Of a stretch of 64,000 nt of DNA, positions 37,930 through 49,225 are shown piece by piece (the stretch's first letter is position 1; the number at the start of each line of letters is the position of its first letter). The notes under the pieces are model-generated. The model searched no databases. It was not told the DNA's origin and saw only the letters and a program-made list of their open reading frames with translations. The position numbers and the translations under genes are program-made. This DNA comes from Enterobacter sp. ENT03 (GTDB lineage: Bacteria > Pseudomonadota > Gammaproteobacteria > Enterobacterales > Enterobacteriaceae): positions 124,001-188,000 of the forward strand of contig NZ_JAHUXA010000004.1 of NCBI RefSeq assembly GCF_019218745.1, in the 5' to 3' direction.

Positions 37930-39046
37930 GTTGAGAGCCTAAAATGATGTCAGCCGTTTTATCTGCCAAACTATAGAGGTCTTCTGTATCAGCGTAACTT
38001 CTGGCCTTTTCCGCCCATGCCTGCCGTTTTTCGGCATCTGTTACTGCCTCAAAGAGGGCAAGGTTTAATGATTCCTGCGCGAAGGGCTCAGGGATAACCA
38101 CACCGCAGCCTGCCGTTTTAATATGATGAGCGTAACCACAAACCTCACTCACTATCACGGGCAACCCTGCCACTACGCCTTCAAGGAGTACAATTCCCGC
38201 AGCTTCCTGATACGCAGGATGGAGCAGCAAATCTGCCGCAGACATCAGTTCAGCCACATCATCTCTGCCTGCAAAGAAGACCACCTGGTCAGCGATACCT
38301 AATTGCCTGGCTAAATTTTCATAACGTGCTGACTTATCTTGCCCGACGACGTAATAAAGACACTGGCTTCGCACATTTTCAGGTAAAGCAGCGATGGCAC
38401 GAAGAGATCTTTCCACACCTTTACGTCTAAAATCCGAACCCACTTGCAGGAGCAGGATCTGTTGTTCGCCAATGCCATTTTTTTTGCGGAAAGCATCTCT
38501 GCTGCCGGCAGGCTGGTTACTGTATTTACGGTCTGGATAAATTCCAGGTGGCAGAATATGAAAGCGTGACTTTTCAGTATGATAGTGCTTTACAAAATCA
38601 CTGATCTGCGTAGCCGTGAGCATTAAAAGTTGTGTCCTGGCACCCCTTTCAAAGGTTGCCCGCTCAAAGGAAGCATAATGTCGATAACGCGGGGTGAGCT
38701 TGTATAAGAAACCTTTTTCGCGCGCGACTTTTTCGGCATAACACACATCCGCTGCGTAGTAGAAATCAAGCCCAGGCATTTTGTTGAAACCAACGACGCA
38801 GTCAACTGCGTACTGCTTTAACCTGGCGGCGACCCAACGGTGATACTGCGCGTTTTTTCCGTGATTTGTCCTGGCGGTAACAGGCACGATGACAATCTCA
38901 AAGCCTTGCGGCCGCTCACCCTGCCACTGTTGGGTAAATATAATTACCTTATGACCACGTGACGCTACAGTCTGTGCAATACGCAAGAAATCACGCTGCA
39001 ACCCGCCATAAGGAAAATATTTGTACAAGCAAAAAGCAATGATCAT
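37922..39046 (-). CDS. waaG: LPS core glucosyltransferase I
   Basis: 374 residues from 39046, as in E. coli WaaG (RfaG); a start at 39070 adds eight residues without family support. This GT4 (GT-B fold) enzyme adds the first glucose to heptose II. Landmarks are [16 protein letters not shown] at residues 5-20, [13 protein letters not shown] near 205 and the nucleotide-sugar motif [14 protein letters not shown] near 275. It is the first gene of the leftward unit. A TATAAT lies at 39175-39180 on the minus strand, about 130 bases before the start. Confidence 0.97.
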   Translation of the reverse strand: MIIAFCLYKYFPYGGLQRDFLRIAQTVASRGHKVIIFTQQWQGERPQGFEIVIVPVTARTNHGKNAQYHRWVAARLKQYAVDCVVGFNKMPGLDFYYAADVCYAEKVAREKGFLYKLTPRYRHYASFERATFERGARTQLLMLTATQISDFVKHYHTEKSRFHILPPGIYPDRKYSNQPAGSRDAFRKKNGIGEQQILLLQVGSDFRRKGVERSLRAIAALPENVRSQCLYYVVGQDKSARYENLARQLGIADQVVFFAGRDDVAELMSAADLLLHPAYQEAAGIVLLEGVVAGLPVIVSEVCGYAHHIKTAGCGVVIPEPFAQESLNLALFEAVTDAEKRQAWAEKARSYADTEDLYSLADKTADIILGSQHD

Positions 39047-39381
39047 ACCGTTACGCTCGCGCTGCCACATCGCACCAGATGAAATGAGTAGTCGTTATTG
39101 TACCATCTCTTAGCGCTTATTCCGAGCCGTATGGTTTTTACACAATAGCGAGAATTAACATTGAAAATCAGCTAATTATAAGAGCGAACAAGACACATGT
39201 GTTTTCCGGCTACATACCAAAAATGGCACAAAAATCGCTTTTTTCTTTGCCGTAAAATTTTTTGCTGCATTAATAATATGCTCATTGTACTCACGATCTT
39301 CAGCCAAGGCCTCAAAAGTAATGGTAATGCCACAGTGAAATACATAGAATCCTCAATACATTCATAAGCCAGTTATGTCCT
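39047..39381. promoter_or_regulatory. Divergent waaG / waaA control region
   Basis: This 335-base AT-rich gap separates waaG (left) from waaA (right). On the minus strand a perfect -10, TATAAT, at 39175-39180 is a good candidate for the waaG promoter and would give a leader of about 120 bases. The JUMPstart/ops sequence (GGCGGTAG core) that recruits RfaH to the E. coli waaQ operon is not recognisable on either strand. A protein-like reading frame on the minus strand (39176-39352) is listed separately. Confidence 0.6.
39176..39352 (-). pseudogene. Protein-like small reading frame without usable start
   Basis: Between an in-frame TGA at 39353-39355 and a TAA at 39176-39178 lies an open frame of 58 codons. 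It begins F-H-C-G-I-T-I-T-F-E-A-L-A-E-D-R and continues with E-Y-N-E-H-I-I-N-A-A-K-N-F, which reads like real protein with ordinary codons. No ATG or GTG precedes this part in frame. An ATG at 39345, with GAGGA four bases upstream, is out of frame by one base; one extra T in the following TTT run would join it. It could be a decayed small gene or chance. I do not recognise the family. Confidence 0.25.
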
Positions 39382-41150
<1,769 letters not shown>

Positions 41151-41162
41151 CGCCTGCGCGCT

Positions 41163-41972
41163 TTACTTCTGGCAGTTACGGCAGTAAAAGGTTGAGCGCT
41201 GGGCATGCTTGCTGGCCACGATGGGCGCAGCGCAAATACGACACGGCTGGCCTTCCCGACCATACACCTGCAGTTCCTGCGCAAAGTAACCCGGTTTGCC
41301 ATCACTTTGCAGGAAGTCTTTCAGCGTGGTACCGCCCTGCTCAATAGAGCGTAACAACACCGCCTTGATCACCCGCACCAGTAATTCACACTCGTCGACC
41401 GACAGCGACGACGCCAGACGATCAGGATGGATCCCGGCAGCAAACAGCGACTCGCTGGCATAAATATTACCGACGCCAACAACCAGCTTGTTATCCATCA
41501 GCCAGGGCTTGATGGCAATCTTCTTCTTCGCGCTTTTCTGACGCAAATACTCTGCATCAAAGGCGTCACTGAGCGGCTCAGGGCCTAAATGTGCCAGCAC
41601 GTTATGGCCTTCAAGAGATCGCGTCCACAGCCAGGCACCAAATCGACGGGGATCGGTGTAACGCAGTACTTTGCCATTGCTCATCACCAGATCGACGTGG
41701 TCATGCTTTTCCGCAGGCATTTCATACGGCAGGATCCGCAGGCTCCCGGACATGCCGAGATGAATAATAATCCAGCCGTCGGGCAGCTCCAGCAACAGAT
41801 ATTTGGCGCGACGCTGCACGCTCAGCACCGGTTTGTCGCTCAGCGCATGGATTTCATCAGAAACTGGCCAGCGCAGGCGTCCGTTGCGCACGACAGCATG
41901 CAGAATAGTTTCGCCCACCAGGTGCGGCTCAATGCCACGGCGGCTGGTTTCCACTTCAGGTAATTCAGGCAT
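41163..41972 (-). CDS. mutM: Formamidopyrimidine-DNA glycosylase (MutM/Fpg)
   Basis: 269 residues from 41972, as in E. coli; the frame extends 12 codons upstream without family support. It removes 8-oxoguanine and other oxidised purines and cuts at the abasic site. The catalytic N-terminus is Pro2-Glu3 in M-P-E-L-P-E-V-E; the lysine of the bifunctional site is near residue 57 (R-R-A-K-Y). The C-terminal zinc finger has Cys-X2-Cys (C-R-I-C) and Cys-X2-Cys (C-R-N-C). It follows rpmB-rpmG, separated by a terminator that probably gives only partial readthrough. Confidence 0.98.
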   Translation of the reverse strand: MPELPEVETSRRGIEPHLVGETILHAVVRNGRLRWPVSDEIHALSDKPVLSVQRRAKYLLLELPDGWIIIHLGMSGSLRILPYEMPAEKHDHVDLVMSNGKVLRYTDPRRFGAWLWTRSLEGHNVLAHLGPEPLSDAFDAEYLRQKSAKKKIAIKPWLMDNKLVVGVGNIYASESLFAAGIHPDRLASSLSVDECELLVRVIKAVLLRSIEQGGTTLKDFLQSDGKPGYFAQELQVYGREGQPCRICAAPIVASKHAQRSTFYCRNCQK

Positions 41973-41993
41973 GATTTCTCCGGAAGCTGAATG

Positions 41994-42018
41994 CAAAAAA
42001 CCCCGCACAGGCGGGGTT
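41994..42018 (-). terminator. Terminator after rpmG
   Basis: On the minus strand, AACCCCGC pairs with GCGGGGTT around a CTGT loop (42001-42016 core) and is followed by a run of T (A at 41995-42000 on the plus strand). It lies between rpmG and mutM. Confidence 0.85.
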
Positions 42019-42038
42019 CTTGTACATCAAAGCGAAAA

Positions 42039-42209
<171 letters not shown>

Positions 42210-42226
42210 TTATTTCCTCTAAGTAC

Positions 42227-42484
<258 letters not shown>

Positions 42485-42679
42485 TTAGCTCGAGCTTCGT
42501 ATAGGGTTATGGCGCCTCGTCAGGCTGCAAACCTGGCCTCTGGCGGTTCAATGTGAACCCACAATGCCAGGCCCATAATGCCAAACCCGAGATTCTCAAA
42601 GGTGGCGTAGTATACGCTGTGTAATCGATGTGCTCAAGTCCCGAACAGACAAAGATCCCAATGGATCGCGTAAAGTGGT

Positions 42680-43345
42680 CTAAATCCAACCCCGTTCGGC
42701 AAATGAAACATACTCTCCACGGCCAATAACCAGATGGTCAACCACCCGAATGTCCATGAACTGGCAGCACTTTACCACATGATCGGTGATGATTTTATCG
42801 GATTTACTGGGTTCCGCGCTGCCTGACGGATGATTATGCGCAAGGATCACGCCGACGGCATTAATTTTGATGGCTTCACGGACAATTTCACGCGGATGCA
42901 CCTCTACATTGGCGATAGTGCCGGTAAAAAGACGGCTATGCTTGAGGATCCGGTTCTGGTTATCAAGATAGATCACCATAAAGATCTCGCGTTCTTCCGC
43001 CGTTAACTGACTTTTCAAAAATGCTAACGCGACATCGGGAGACATAATGGCAGGCTCGACTGCCACTTTAACTTCATAAAAACGGCGCGCCAGTTCGGCA
43101 ATTCCTTTCAGTTGCGCGTACTTCGCCAGACCAATGCCGCCCACCTCGCTGAACCTGTCAAATTCTGCGGTCAGCAGCCCATAAAGCGAGCCAAAATGAC
43201 CCAGCAGATGGTGTGCCAGCGCCATCACATTTTTACCGGGCATTCCGGTACGTAAAAATAGCGCCAGTAATTCAACGTCACTGAGCGATTTAACGCCAAA
43301 CTGCAGCGTTTTTTCACGCGGCAGCATAGATACCGTTTCTTCCAT
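42680..43345 (-). CDS. radC: RadC/YicR family JAB-domain protein
   Basis: 221 residues. A helix-hairpin-helix segment occupies the N-terminal part ([10 protein letters not shown] near residue 66) and the C-terminal half is a JAB1/MPN-like domain with the metal motif [14 protein letters not shown] near residue 170. Once thought to be a repair protein, RadC has no proven function in E. coli repair. AAGG lies just upstream of the start. It diverges from coaBC and precedes rpmB. Confidence 0.95.
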   Translation of the reverse strand: MEETVSMLPREKTLQFGVKSLSDVELLALFLRTGMPGKNVMALAHHLLGHFGSLYGLLTAEFDRFSEVGGIGLAKYAQLKGIAELARRFYEVKVAVEPAIMSPDVALAFLKSQLTAEEREIFMVIYLDNQNRILKHSRLFTGTIANVEVHPREIVREAIKINAVGVILAHNHPSGSAEPSKSDKIITDHVVKCCQFMDIRVVDHLVIGRGEYVSFAERGWI

Positions 43346-43498
43346 GGACCTTACCTCCCTGTTGAGTCGCTATCCTGGCACAGAACGGGTTGACGGCTTT
43401 GCGTAGCGCCTCGCAAAGTGAACAATGCGCAAAAGCACGACCGATTCAGGATTGTGATAAAATGCCCGCCTTCTGGTGAAATCCAACAGGAAAGAATC

Positions 43499-44713
43499 AT
43501 GATGAGTCTGGCCGGTAAAAAAATCGTTCTTGGCGTCAGCGGCGGTATCGCGGCCTATAAAGCGCCGGAACTGGTGCGCCGCCTGCGCGATCGTGGCGCG
43601 GAGGTGCGTGTCGCCATGACCGAGGCCGCCAAAGCCTTTATTACGCCCATGAGTTTGCAGGCGGTGTCAGGCTTTCCGGTTTCCGACAGTCTGCTCGATC
43701 CGGCCGCCGAAGCGGCGATGGGTCATATCGAACTGGGTAAATGGGCCGATCTGGTGATTCTGGCCCCCGCCACCGCCGATTTAATCGCCCGCGTTGCTGC
43801 CGGGATGGCCAATGACCTGGTATCGACAATTTGTCTTGCCACGCCGTCTCCGGTCGCTGTCGTGCCCGCCATGAACCAGCAAATGTACCGGGCGGCCGCC
43901 ACTCAGCATAATCTGGGTGTACTGGCCTCCCGCGGCTTGCTGCTCTGGGGGCCGGACAGCGGTAGCCAGGCCTGCGGCGATGTCGGCCCTGGACGGATGC
44001 TCGATCCGCTGGCAATAGTCGATCTGGCCGCGGCGCATTTTTCGCCAGTCAAAGACCTGCAACATCTTAATATCATGATTACCGCAGGCCCGACGCGGGA
44101 GCCGTTGGATCCGGTGCGCTACATCACCAATCACAGCTCCGGGAAAATGGGCTTCGCCATTGCCGCGGCAGCGGCACGACGTGGCGCGAACGTCACGCTG
44201 GTCAGCGGGCCGGTATCACTGGCAACGCCGCCGCAGGTTACGCGTATTGACGTCACCACGGCGCTCGAGATGGAAGCTGCCGTGCAGGCAAATGTGCAAA
44301 CGCAGCAGATTTTTATTGGTTGCGCCGCTGTGGCAGACTACCGTGCCGCCGCCGTTGCCGACGAGAAGATCAAAAAGCAAGGTGATGAAATCACACTGAA
44401 AATGGTGAAAAACCCGGATATTGTGGCGGGTGTCGCCGCGCTACCCGCGCATCGCCCTTACGTCGTTGGGTTTGCTGCCGAAACAAATAATGTGGAAGAA
44501 TACGCCCGACAAAAGCGTAGCCGTAAAAATCTTGATCTGATTTGTGCCAATGATGTTTCGGGCGCACAGCAGGGTTTTAATAGCGATAACAACGCACTGC
44601 ACCTGTTCTGGCAGGATGGCGATAAAGTCTTACCGCTTGAAAGCAAGGCACTTCTGGGCCAACAACTACTGGACGAGATCGTTACCCGTTATGATGAAAA
44701 AAATCGACGTTAA
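43499..44713 (+). CDS. coaBC: Bifunctional phosphopantothenoylcysteine decarboxylase / phosphopantothenate-cysteine ligase
   Basis: 404 residues from the first of two adjacent ATGs (43499, 43502); E. coli CoaBC has 406. The N-terminal CoaC flavoprotein domain (about residues 1-190; [10 protein letters not shown], catalytic His in G-H-I-E-L, and P-A-M-N-Q-Q-M) decarboxylates, and the C-terminal CoaB domain ([14 protein letters not shown] near 200) joins cysteine to phosphopantothenate using CTP. An in-frame extension to 43418 lacks support. AGGAAAG precedes the start. It overlaps dut by 23 bases. Confidence 0.98.
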   Translation: MMSLAGKKIVLGVSGGIAAYKAPELVRRLRDRGAEVRVAMTEAAKAFITPMSLQAVSGFPVSDSLLDPAAEAAMGHIELGKWADLVILAPATADLIARVAAGMANDLVSTICLATPSPVAVVPAMNQQMYRAAATQHNLGVLASRGLLLWGPDSGSQACGDVGPGRMLDPLAIVDLAAAHFSPVKDLQHLNIMITAGPTREPLDPVRYITNHSSGKMGFAIAAAAARRGANVTLVSGPVSLATPPQVTRIDVTTALEMEAAVQANVQTQQIFIGCAAVADYRAAAVADEKIKKQGDEITLKMVKNPDIVAGVAALPAHRPYVVGFAAETNNVEEYARQKRSRKNLDLICANDVSGAQQGFNSDNNALHLFWQDGDKVLPLESKALLGQQLLDEIVTRYDEKNRR

Positions 44714-45149
44714 GATTATGGACCCGCGTGTTGGTCAGGAATTTCCGCTGCCAACCTATGCCACCTCCGGCTCTGCCGGTCTTGACCTGCGCGCCTGTCT
44801 TGATGACGCCGTAGAACTGGCGCCAGGCGCCACCACTCTCATTCCGACCGGTCTGGCGATCCATATTGCTGACCCAACGTTGGCGGCGGTGATCCTGCCG
44901 CGCTCAGGGCTGGGGCATAAACATGGCGTGGTGCTGGGCAATCTGGTAGGCCTGATTGATTCCGATTACCAGGGGCAACTGATGGTGTCCGTCTGGAATC
45001 GTGGACAAAACAGCTTCATCATTGAACCTGGCGAGCGTATCGCCCAGATGGTTTTCGTGCCGATTGTTCAGGCAGAATTTAATCTGGTAGAAGATTTTGA
45101 CGCCACTGAACGTGGTGAAGGTGGCTTCGGCCATTCAGGCCGTCAATAA
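44691..45149 (+). CDS. dut: Deoxyuridine 5'-triphosphate nucleotidohydrolase
   Basis: 152 residues from 44691 or 151 from the next ATG at 44694. This homotrimeric dUTPase makes dUMP for thymidylate and keeps uracil out of DNA. The five motifs are present: [35 protein letters not shown] and the C-terminal [10 protein letters not shown] that closes over the substrate. The start lies inside coaBC, and slmA follows after 120 bases. Confidence 0.98.
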   Translation: MMKKIDVKIMDPRVGQEFPLPTYATSGSAGLDLRACLDDAVELAPGATTLIPTGLAIHIADPTLAAVILPRSGLGHKHGVVLGNLVGLIDSDYQGQLMVSVWNRGQNSFIIEPGERIAQMVFVPIVQAEFNLVEDFDATERGEGGFGHSGRQ

Positions 45150-45269
45150 GCGGCTTTTTAAACGCATTTCGCAGCGCCATAACGTCATAACATTACCGCA
45201 AACTTCGGTTTGTGGTCGCTGCGTGGATGTCCGCCTGACAAGTGCTTATTTTCAGGGGTATTTTGGAAC

Positions 45270-45866
45270 ATGGCAGAAAAACAAACTGCGAAAAGGAATC
45301 GTCGCGAAGAAATACTTCAATCTCTGGCATTAATGCTGGAATCCAGCGACGGCAGCCAGCGCATCACCACGGCAAAACTGGCGGCCTCCGTTGGCGTTTC
45401 AGAAGCGGCGCTTTATCGGCATTTCCCCAGCAAGACACGGATGTTCGATAGCCTGATTGAGTTTATCGAAGATAGCCTGACCACACGTATTAACCTGATC
45501 CTGAAAGATGAAAAAGACACGACCGCCCGTCTGCGTCTTATCGTGCTGCTGGTGGTGGGATTCGGTGAGCGTAATCCAGGTCTGACGCGCATTTTGACCG
45601 GTCATGCGCTGATGTTCGAACAGGATCGCCTGCAAAGCCGCATTAATCAGCTTTTTGATCGTATTGAATCGCAGCTGCGCCAGGTACTGCGCGAGCGAAA
45701 AATGCGAGAAGGCGAAGGTTACACCGTAGACGAAGCGCTGCTGGCAAGCCAGTTGCTGGCCTTCTGCGAAGGGATGCTGTCGCGCTTTGTGCGCAGCGAG
45801 TTCAAATATCGTCCGACGGAAGATTTTGACGCCCGCTGGCCATTGATGGCCGCGCAGTTGCAATAA
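45270..45866 (+). CDS. slmA: Nucleoid occlusion factor SlmA (TetR family)
   Basis: 198 residues from 45270, as in E. coli. SlmA binds specific chromosomal sites and, while bound, disrupts FtsZ polymers so that septa do not form over the nucleoid. The TetR-type helix-turn-helix is at about residues 28-52 ([20 protein letters not shown]), and the C-terminal dimer domain ends [10 protein letters not shown]. The frame runs open 20 codons upstream without family support. It is followed at once by a terminator shared with the converging pyrE gene. Confidence 0.98.
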   Translation: MAEKQTAKRNRREEILQSLALMLESSDGSQRITTAKLAASVGVSEAALYRHFPSKTRMFDSLIEFIEDSLTTRINLILKDEKDTTARLRLIVLLVVGFGERNPGLTRILTGHALMFEQDRLQSRINQLFDRIESQLRQVLRERKMREGEGYTVDEALLASQLLAFCEGMLSRFVRSEFKYRPTEDFDARWPLMAAQLQ

Positions 45867-45871
45867 TGTTC

Positions 45872-45898
45872 AGGCCCGGTAACGCACCGGGCCTTTTT
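45872..45898 (+). terminator. Terminator between slmA and pyrE
   Basis: AGGCCCGGT (45872-45880) pairs perfectly with ACCGGGCCT (45886-45894) around AACGC, followed by TTTT. The T-run serves slmA; the same stem may also slow the leftward pyrE transcript. Confidence 0.9.
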
Positions 45899-45900
45899 AC

Positions 45901-46542
45901 TTACACGCCGTACGCTTCGCGGTACGCCCGTACCGACGCCAGATGGTCAGCCATTTCTGGCTTCTCTTCCAGATACGCAATCAGATCTTTCAGCGTGATA
46001 ATTGAAATCACCTGGCAACCATAGTCGCGTTCGACTTCCTGGATCGCCGAGATTTCGCCGCGTCCGCGTTCCTGGCGGTCCAGAGAAATCAGTACGCCCG
46101 CCAGCGTCGCGCCGTGCGCCTGGATAATTTCCATCGACTCGCGGATCGCGGTACCGGCGGTGATCACATCATCCACCAGCATAATGCGGCCCTGTAACGC
46201 GCTGCCCACCAGGCTGCCACCTTCCCCGTGATCTTTGGCTTCTTTACGGTTAAAGCAGTACGGCACATCACGTTCATGATGCTCCGCGAGCGCAACGGCA
46301 GTAGTGGTGGCAATCGGAATGCCTTTATAAGCCGGACCAAACAGCAGGTCAAAATCAATACCGGAGTCCACCAGCGCTTCGGCATAAAAACGGCCTAACA
46401 ACGCCAGATCGCGTCCGGTATTAAACAGCCCGGCATTGAAGAAGTAGGGACTTTTGCGCCCGGATTTCAGCGTAAATTCACCAAACTTCAGTACCTGCTT
46501 GTTGAGCGCAAATTCAATAAACTGGCGCTGATACGGTTTCAT
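45901..46542 (-). CDS. pyrE: Orotate phosphoribosyltransferase
   Basis: 213 residues, as in E. coli. It joins orotate and PRPP to make OMP in pyrimidine synthesis. The PRPP-binding motif [12 protein letters not shown] lies near residue 120, and the catalytic loop lysine is in [10 protein letters not shown] near residue 100. It lies 60 bases downstream of rph, with a hairpin attenuator between; the leader ends in AAGGAG, a strong ribosome site. Confidence 0.98.
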   Translation of the reverse strand: MKPYQRQFIEFALNKQVLKFGEFTLKSGRKSPYFFNAGLFNTGRDLALLGRFYAEALVDSGIDFDLLFGPAYKGIPIATTTAVALAEHHERDVPYCFNRKEAKDHGEGGSLVGSALQGRIMLVDDVITAGTAIRESMEIIQAHGATLAGVLISLDRQERGRGEISAIQEVERDYGCQVISIITLKDLIAYLEEKPEMADHLASVRAYREAYGV

Positions 46543-46572
46543 GGATTTGCTCCTTAAGCGTTTTTCAGACGT

Positions 46573-46598
46573 AAAAAAGGCGACTATAACGTCGCCTT
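46573..46598 (-). terminator. pyrE attenuator (rph-pyrE intercistronic terminator)
   Basis: On the minus strand AAGGCGAC pairs with GTCGCCTT (46577-46598) and is followed by six T. It starts five bases after the rph stop, so a ribosome finishing rph would cover the stem. This is the arrangement by which UTP level controls pyrE in E. coli. Confidence 0.9.
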
Positions 46599-46602
46599 AA
46601 AA

Positions 46603-47319
46603 TCAATTTTCTAACGCCGCCTTCTGCATGGCGACAATGGATTCGATGCCTCCCCGGGCCAGCGCCAGCAACGAGAGCAGCTCTTCGTGAGTGAAGGGTT
46701 CGCCTTCGGCGGTGCCCTGCACTTCAATGATGCGGCCATCTTCCGTCATCACCACGTTCATGTCGGTTTCAGCGGCGGAGTCTTCAACGTACTCCAGATC
46801 GCACAGCGCTTCGCCCTTGACGATGCCCACGGACACCGCCGCCACCATACCCTTCAGCGGGTTGGTTTTGAGCTTGCCTGCCGCCACCAGCTTGTTAAGT
46901 GCATCGGCCAGCGCCACACAAGCACCGGTGATAGAAGCGGTACGGGTGCCGCCATCTGCCTGGATCACATCGCAGTCCAGCGTGATGGTGAACTCACCGA
47001 GCGCTTTTAAATCCACAGCAGCACGCAGTGAACGGGCAATCAGGCGCTGAATTTCCAGGGTACGGCCGCCCTGTTTACCTTTGGCAGCCTCACGCGCGTT
47101 ACGGGTATGCGTCGCGCGGGGTAACATGCCGTATTCGGCGGTGATCCAGCCCTGTCCCTGACCTTTCAGGAAACGTGGCACACCTTCGTCAATGGACGCG
47201 GTGCACAGAACTTTGGTATCACCGAATTCGACGAGCACGGAACCTTCAGCGTGTTTTGTATAATTTCGGGTCAGGGTGACGGGACGCACCTGATTGGCAC
47301 TACGGCCTGCTGGACGCAT
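46603..47319 (-). CDS. rph: Ribonuclease PH
   Basis: 238 residues and fully open. RNase PH is a phosphate-dependent 3' exoribonuclease that trims tRNA precursors as a hexamer. The phosphate-binding and active-site segments are intact: [10 protein letters not shown] near residue 33, [11 protein letters not shown] near 86, and [16 protein letters not shown] near 114. E. coli K-12 carries a one-base deletion (rph-1) that truncates the protein and lowers pyrE expression; this copy has the full C-terminus. Its translation sets the pyrE attenuator. Confidence 0.98.
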   Translation of the reverse strand: MRPAGRSANQVRPVTLTRNYTKHAEGSVLVEFGDTKVLCTASIDEGVPRFLKGQGQGWITAEYGMLPRATHTRNAREAAKGKQGGRTLEIQRLIARSLRAAVDLKALGEFTITLDCDVIQADGGTRTASITGACVALADALNKLVAAGKLKTNPLKGMVAAVSVGIVKGEALCDLEYVEDSAAETDMNVVMTEDGRIIEVQGTAEGEPFTHEELLSLLALARGGIESIVAMQKAALEN

Positions 47320-47442
47320 GATGATTTCTCCGGCTTCTACGAATGTGGCTGCGCATTATACGGATTAAAGTCGCTTATTCCTATCCTGCGTAAGCCCCGA
47401 AAGCTATAATCCCCCCATCTCTCCTTCAAAACAGGAACGTTT

Positions 47443-48306
47443 ATGATCCGCAGTATGACAGCCTACGCCCGCCGTGAAATCAAGGGTGAATGGGGCAGCG
47501 CAGTCTGGGAACTGCGCTCGGTAAACCAGCGTTATCTGGAAACCTGGTTCCGCCTGCCGGAACAGTTTCGCAGCCTCGAACCCGTGGTGCGCGAGCGGAT
47601 CCGCACGCGTCTGACGCGTGGCAAAATCGAATGTAACCTGCGTTTTGAACCCGACGCCAGCGCGCAGAGCGAACTGATCCTCAATGAAAAACTGGCCAAA
47701 CAGCTGGTGACCGCCGCCAACTGGGTCAAAATGCAGAGTGACGAAGGTGAAATCAATCCGGTGGATATTCTCCGCTGGCCTGGCGTGATGGCCGCGCAGG
47801 AGCAAGATCTGGATGTGATTGCCGCAGAAATTCTCGCAGCACTGGACGGTGCGCTGGACGACTTTATCATCGCTCGTGAAACCGAAGGCCAGGCGCTGAA
47901 AATCCTTATTGAGCAGCGTCTTGAAGGGGTCAGCAAAGAAGTGGCGAATGTACGTGCGCAGATGCCGGAAGTGCTGAAATGGCAGCGCGAGCGTCTGGTC
48001 GCCAAACTGGAAGACGCCCAGGTACAGCTGGAAAATAATCGTCTTGAGCAAGAACTGGTGCTGATGGCGCAGCGCATTGATGTCGCTGAAGAACTCGATC
48101 GCCTCGAAGCCCACGTAAAAGAAACCTACAACATTCTGAAGAAAAAAGAAGCGGTTGGCCGTCGTCTGGACTTCATGATGCAGGAGTTTAATCGCGAGTC
48201 GAATACCCTGGCGTCCAAATCCATCAATGCCGACGTCACCAATTCTGCGATTGAACTGAAAGTGCTGATCGAGCAGATGCGTGAGCAGATCCAGAATATC
48301 GAATAA
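47443..48306 (+). CDS. yicC: YicC family endoribonuclease
   Basis: 287 residues, as in E. coli YicC. The N-terminal domain starts M-I-R-S-M-T-A-Y-A-R and holds W-E-L-R-S-V-N-Q-R-Y-L near residue 25; the C-terminal DUF1732 half carries V-A-E-E-L-D-R-L-E-A-H near 215 and the highly conserved R-L-D-F-M-M-Q-E-F-N-R-E-S-N-T-L near 245. Recent work assigns the family an endoribonuclease activity and links E. coli YicC to turnover of the RyhB small RNA. It diverges from rph across 123 bases and ends at a strong terminator. Confidence 0.97.
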   Translation: MIRSMTAYARREIKGEWGSAVWELRSVNQRYLETWFRLPEQFRSLEPVVRERIRTRLTRGKIECNLRFEPDASAQSELILNEKLAKQLVTAANWVKMQSDEGEINPVDILRWPGVMAAQEQDLDVIAAEILAALDGALDDFIIARETEGQALKILIEQRLEGVSKEVANVRAQMPEVLKWQRERLVAKLEDAQVQLENNRLEQELVLMAQRIDVAEELDRLEAHVKETYNILKKKEAVGRRLDFMMQEFNRESNTLASKSINADVTNSAIELKVLIEQMREQIQNIE

Positions 48307-48340
48307 CGTTTAACGTTTTTTTCAGCTCGTATCCCTTATA

Positions 48341-48369
48341 AAAAGGCCACCGTAGAAGGTGGCCTTTTT
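48341..48369 (+). terminator. Terminator after yicC
   Basis: GGCCACC (48345-48351) pairs with GGTGGCC (48358-48364), flanked by AAAA and TTTTT, a textbook intrinsic terminator. Confidence 0.92.
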
Positions 48370-48463
48370 CTTTTGAATTTAAAAATGCTCGTCCAGTTTT
48401 CGGTTGTCCGGGGTTTGCTGAAAACGCCACACTCATCCGGCACCTCACTTACCGGAGAAAAAC

Positions 48464-49225
48464 ATGGACTTCAACACGCTTCACCATCAAACCCAACCGT
48501 TGCTTATCGGCAATGTCTGGGATGCCAGCAGCGCACAGGCGGCGCAGCAGGCCGGTTATCACGCTATCGGTACTTCAAGCGCCGCCATTACCTCGATGTT
48601 AGGCTATGACGATGGCGAAAGTATAAGCTTCGACGAACTCTTCTATGTCGTCACCCGCATTAAGGCGGTGACAGACCTGCCGCTAAGCGTGGATATAGAA
48701 GCCGGTTATGGCGACCAGGCAAGCGGCATTATTAGCAATATCCAGCGGTTGGCAGATCTCGGCGTAGCGGGGATAAATATTGAAGACAGCCGTGTAGTAG
48801 GGAACGTGCGTCGTCTCGAAGATGCGATCGCTTTTGCCGACAAACTTCAGGAATTAACCCAGGCCTGCCCCGACATGTTCTTTAACGTGCGCACTGATAC
48901 ATTCTTACTCAACACCGAAGATGCACTGGCAGAAGCGCTTTACCGGGGTAAGCTGTATGCGAGCCATGGCGCTAACGGTTTTTTTATTCCTTGTGTAACG
49001 CGCTCAGAGGATATTGCTGTTCTGGTTCGCCATATCGCCCTGCCACTGAACGTAATGTGTATGCCTGATCTGCCGGATTTCAGCACATTAGCTGCACTGG
49101 GTGTAAAACGAATTTCAATGGGTAATTTTATCCATGCAGCTTTACAGGCCCGGCTGCGGGATGTGTTAGAGAAGATCCAGTCACACCACTCTTTTTCGGA
49201 CGTTTTTTGCCATGAAAATCACTGA
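48464..49225 (+). CDS. Isocitrate lyase / PEP mutase family protein
   Basis: 253 residues with the phosphoenolpyruvate mutase-type TIM barrel. Family motifs are G-N-V-W-D-A-S-S-A near residue 16, the G-T-S-S-A-A-I strand, the metal-binding D-I-E-A-G-Y-G-D near 79, G-I-N-I-E-D-S near 105 and N-V-R-T-D-T-F near 145. The K-K-C-G-H signature of true isocitrate lyases is missing, so the reaction is probably a different C-C or C-P bond cleavage on a 2- or 3-carboxylate, such as an oxaloacetate hydrolase- or carboxyphosphonoenolpyruvate-like step; the substrate is unknown. GGAG lies upstream of the start. Its last 14 bases overlap the ada reading frame, so the two are probably cotranscribed. It is not part of the E. 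coli gene order here. Confidence 0.8.
   Translation: MDFNTLHHQTQPLLIGNVWDASSAQAAQQAGYHAIGTSSAAITSMLGYDDGESISFDELFYVVTRIKAVTDLPLSVDIEAGYGDQASGIISNIQRLADLGVAGINIEDSRVVGNVRRLEDAIAFADKLQELTQACPDMFFNVRTDTFLLNTEDALAEALYRGKLYASHGANGFFIPCVTRSEDIAVLVRHIALPLNVMCMPDLPDFSTLAALGVKRISMGNFIHAALQARLRDVLEKIQSHHSFSDVFCHENH

Noticed and set aside
39047-39381. JUMPstart/ops element for RfaH
   Set aside because: No GGCGGTAG core on either strand; a weak GGTAC similarity is not enough.
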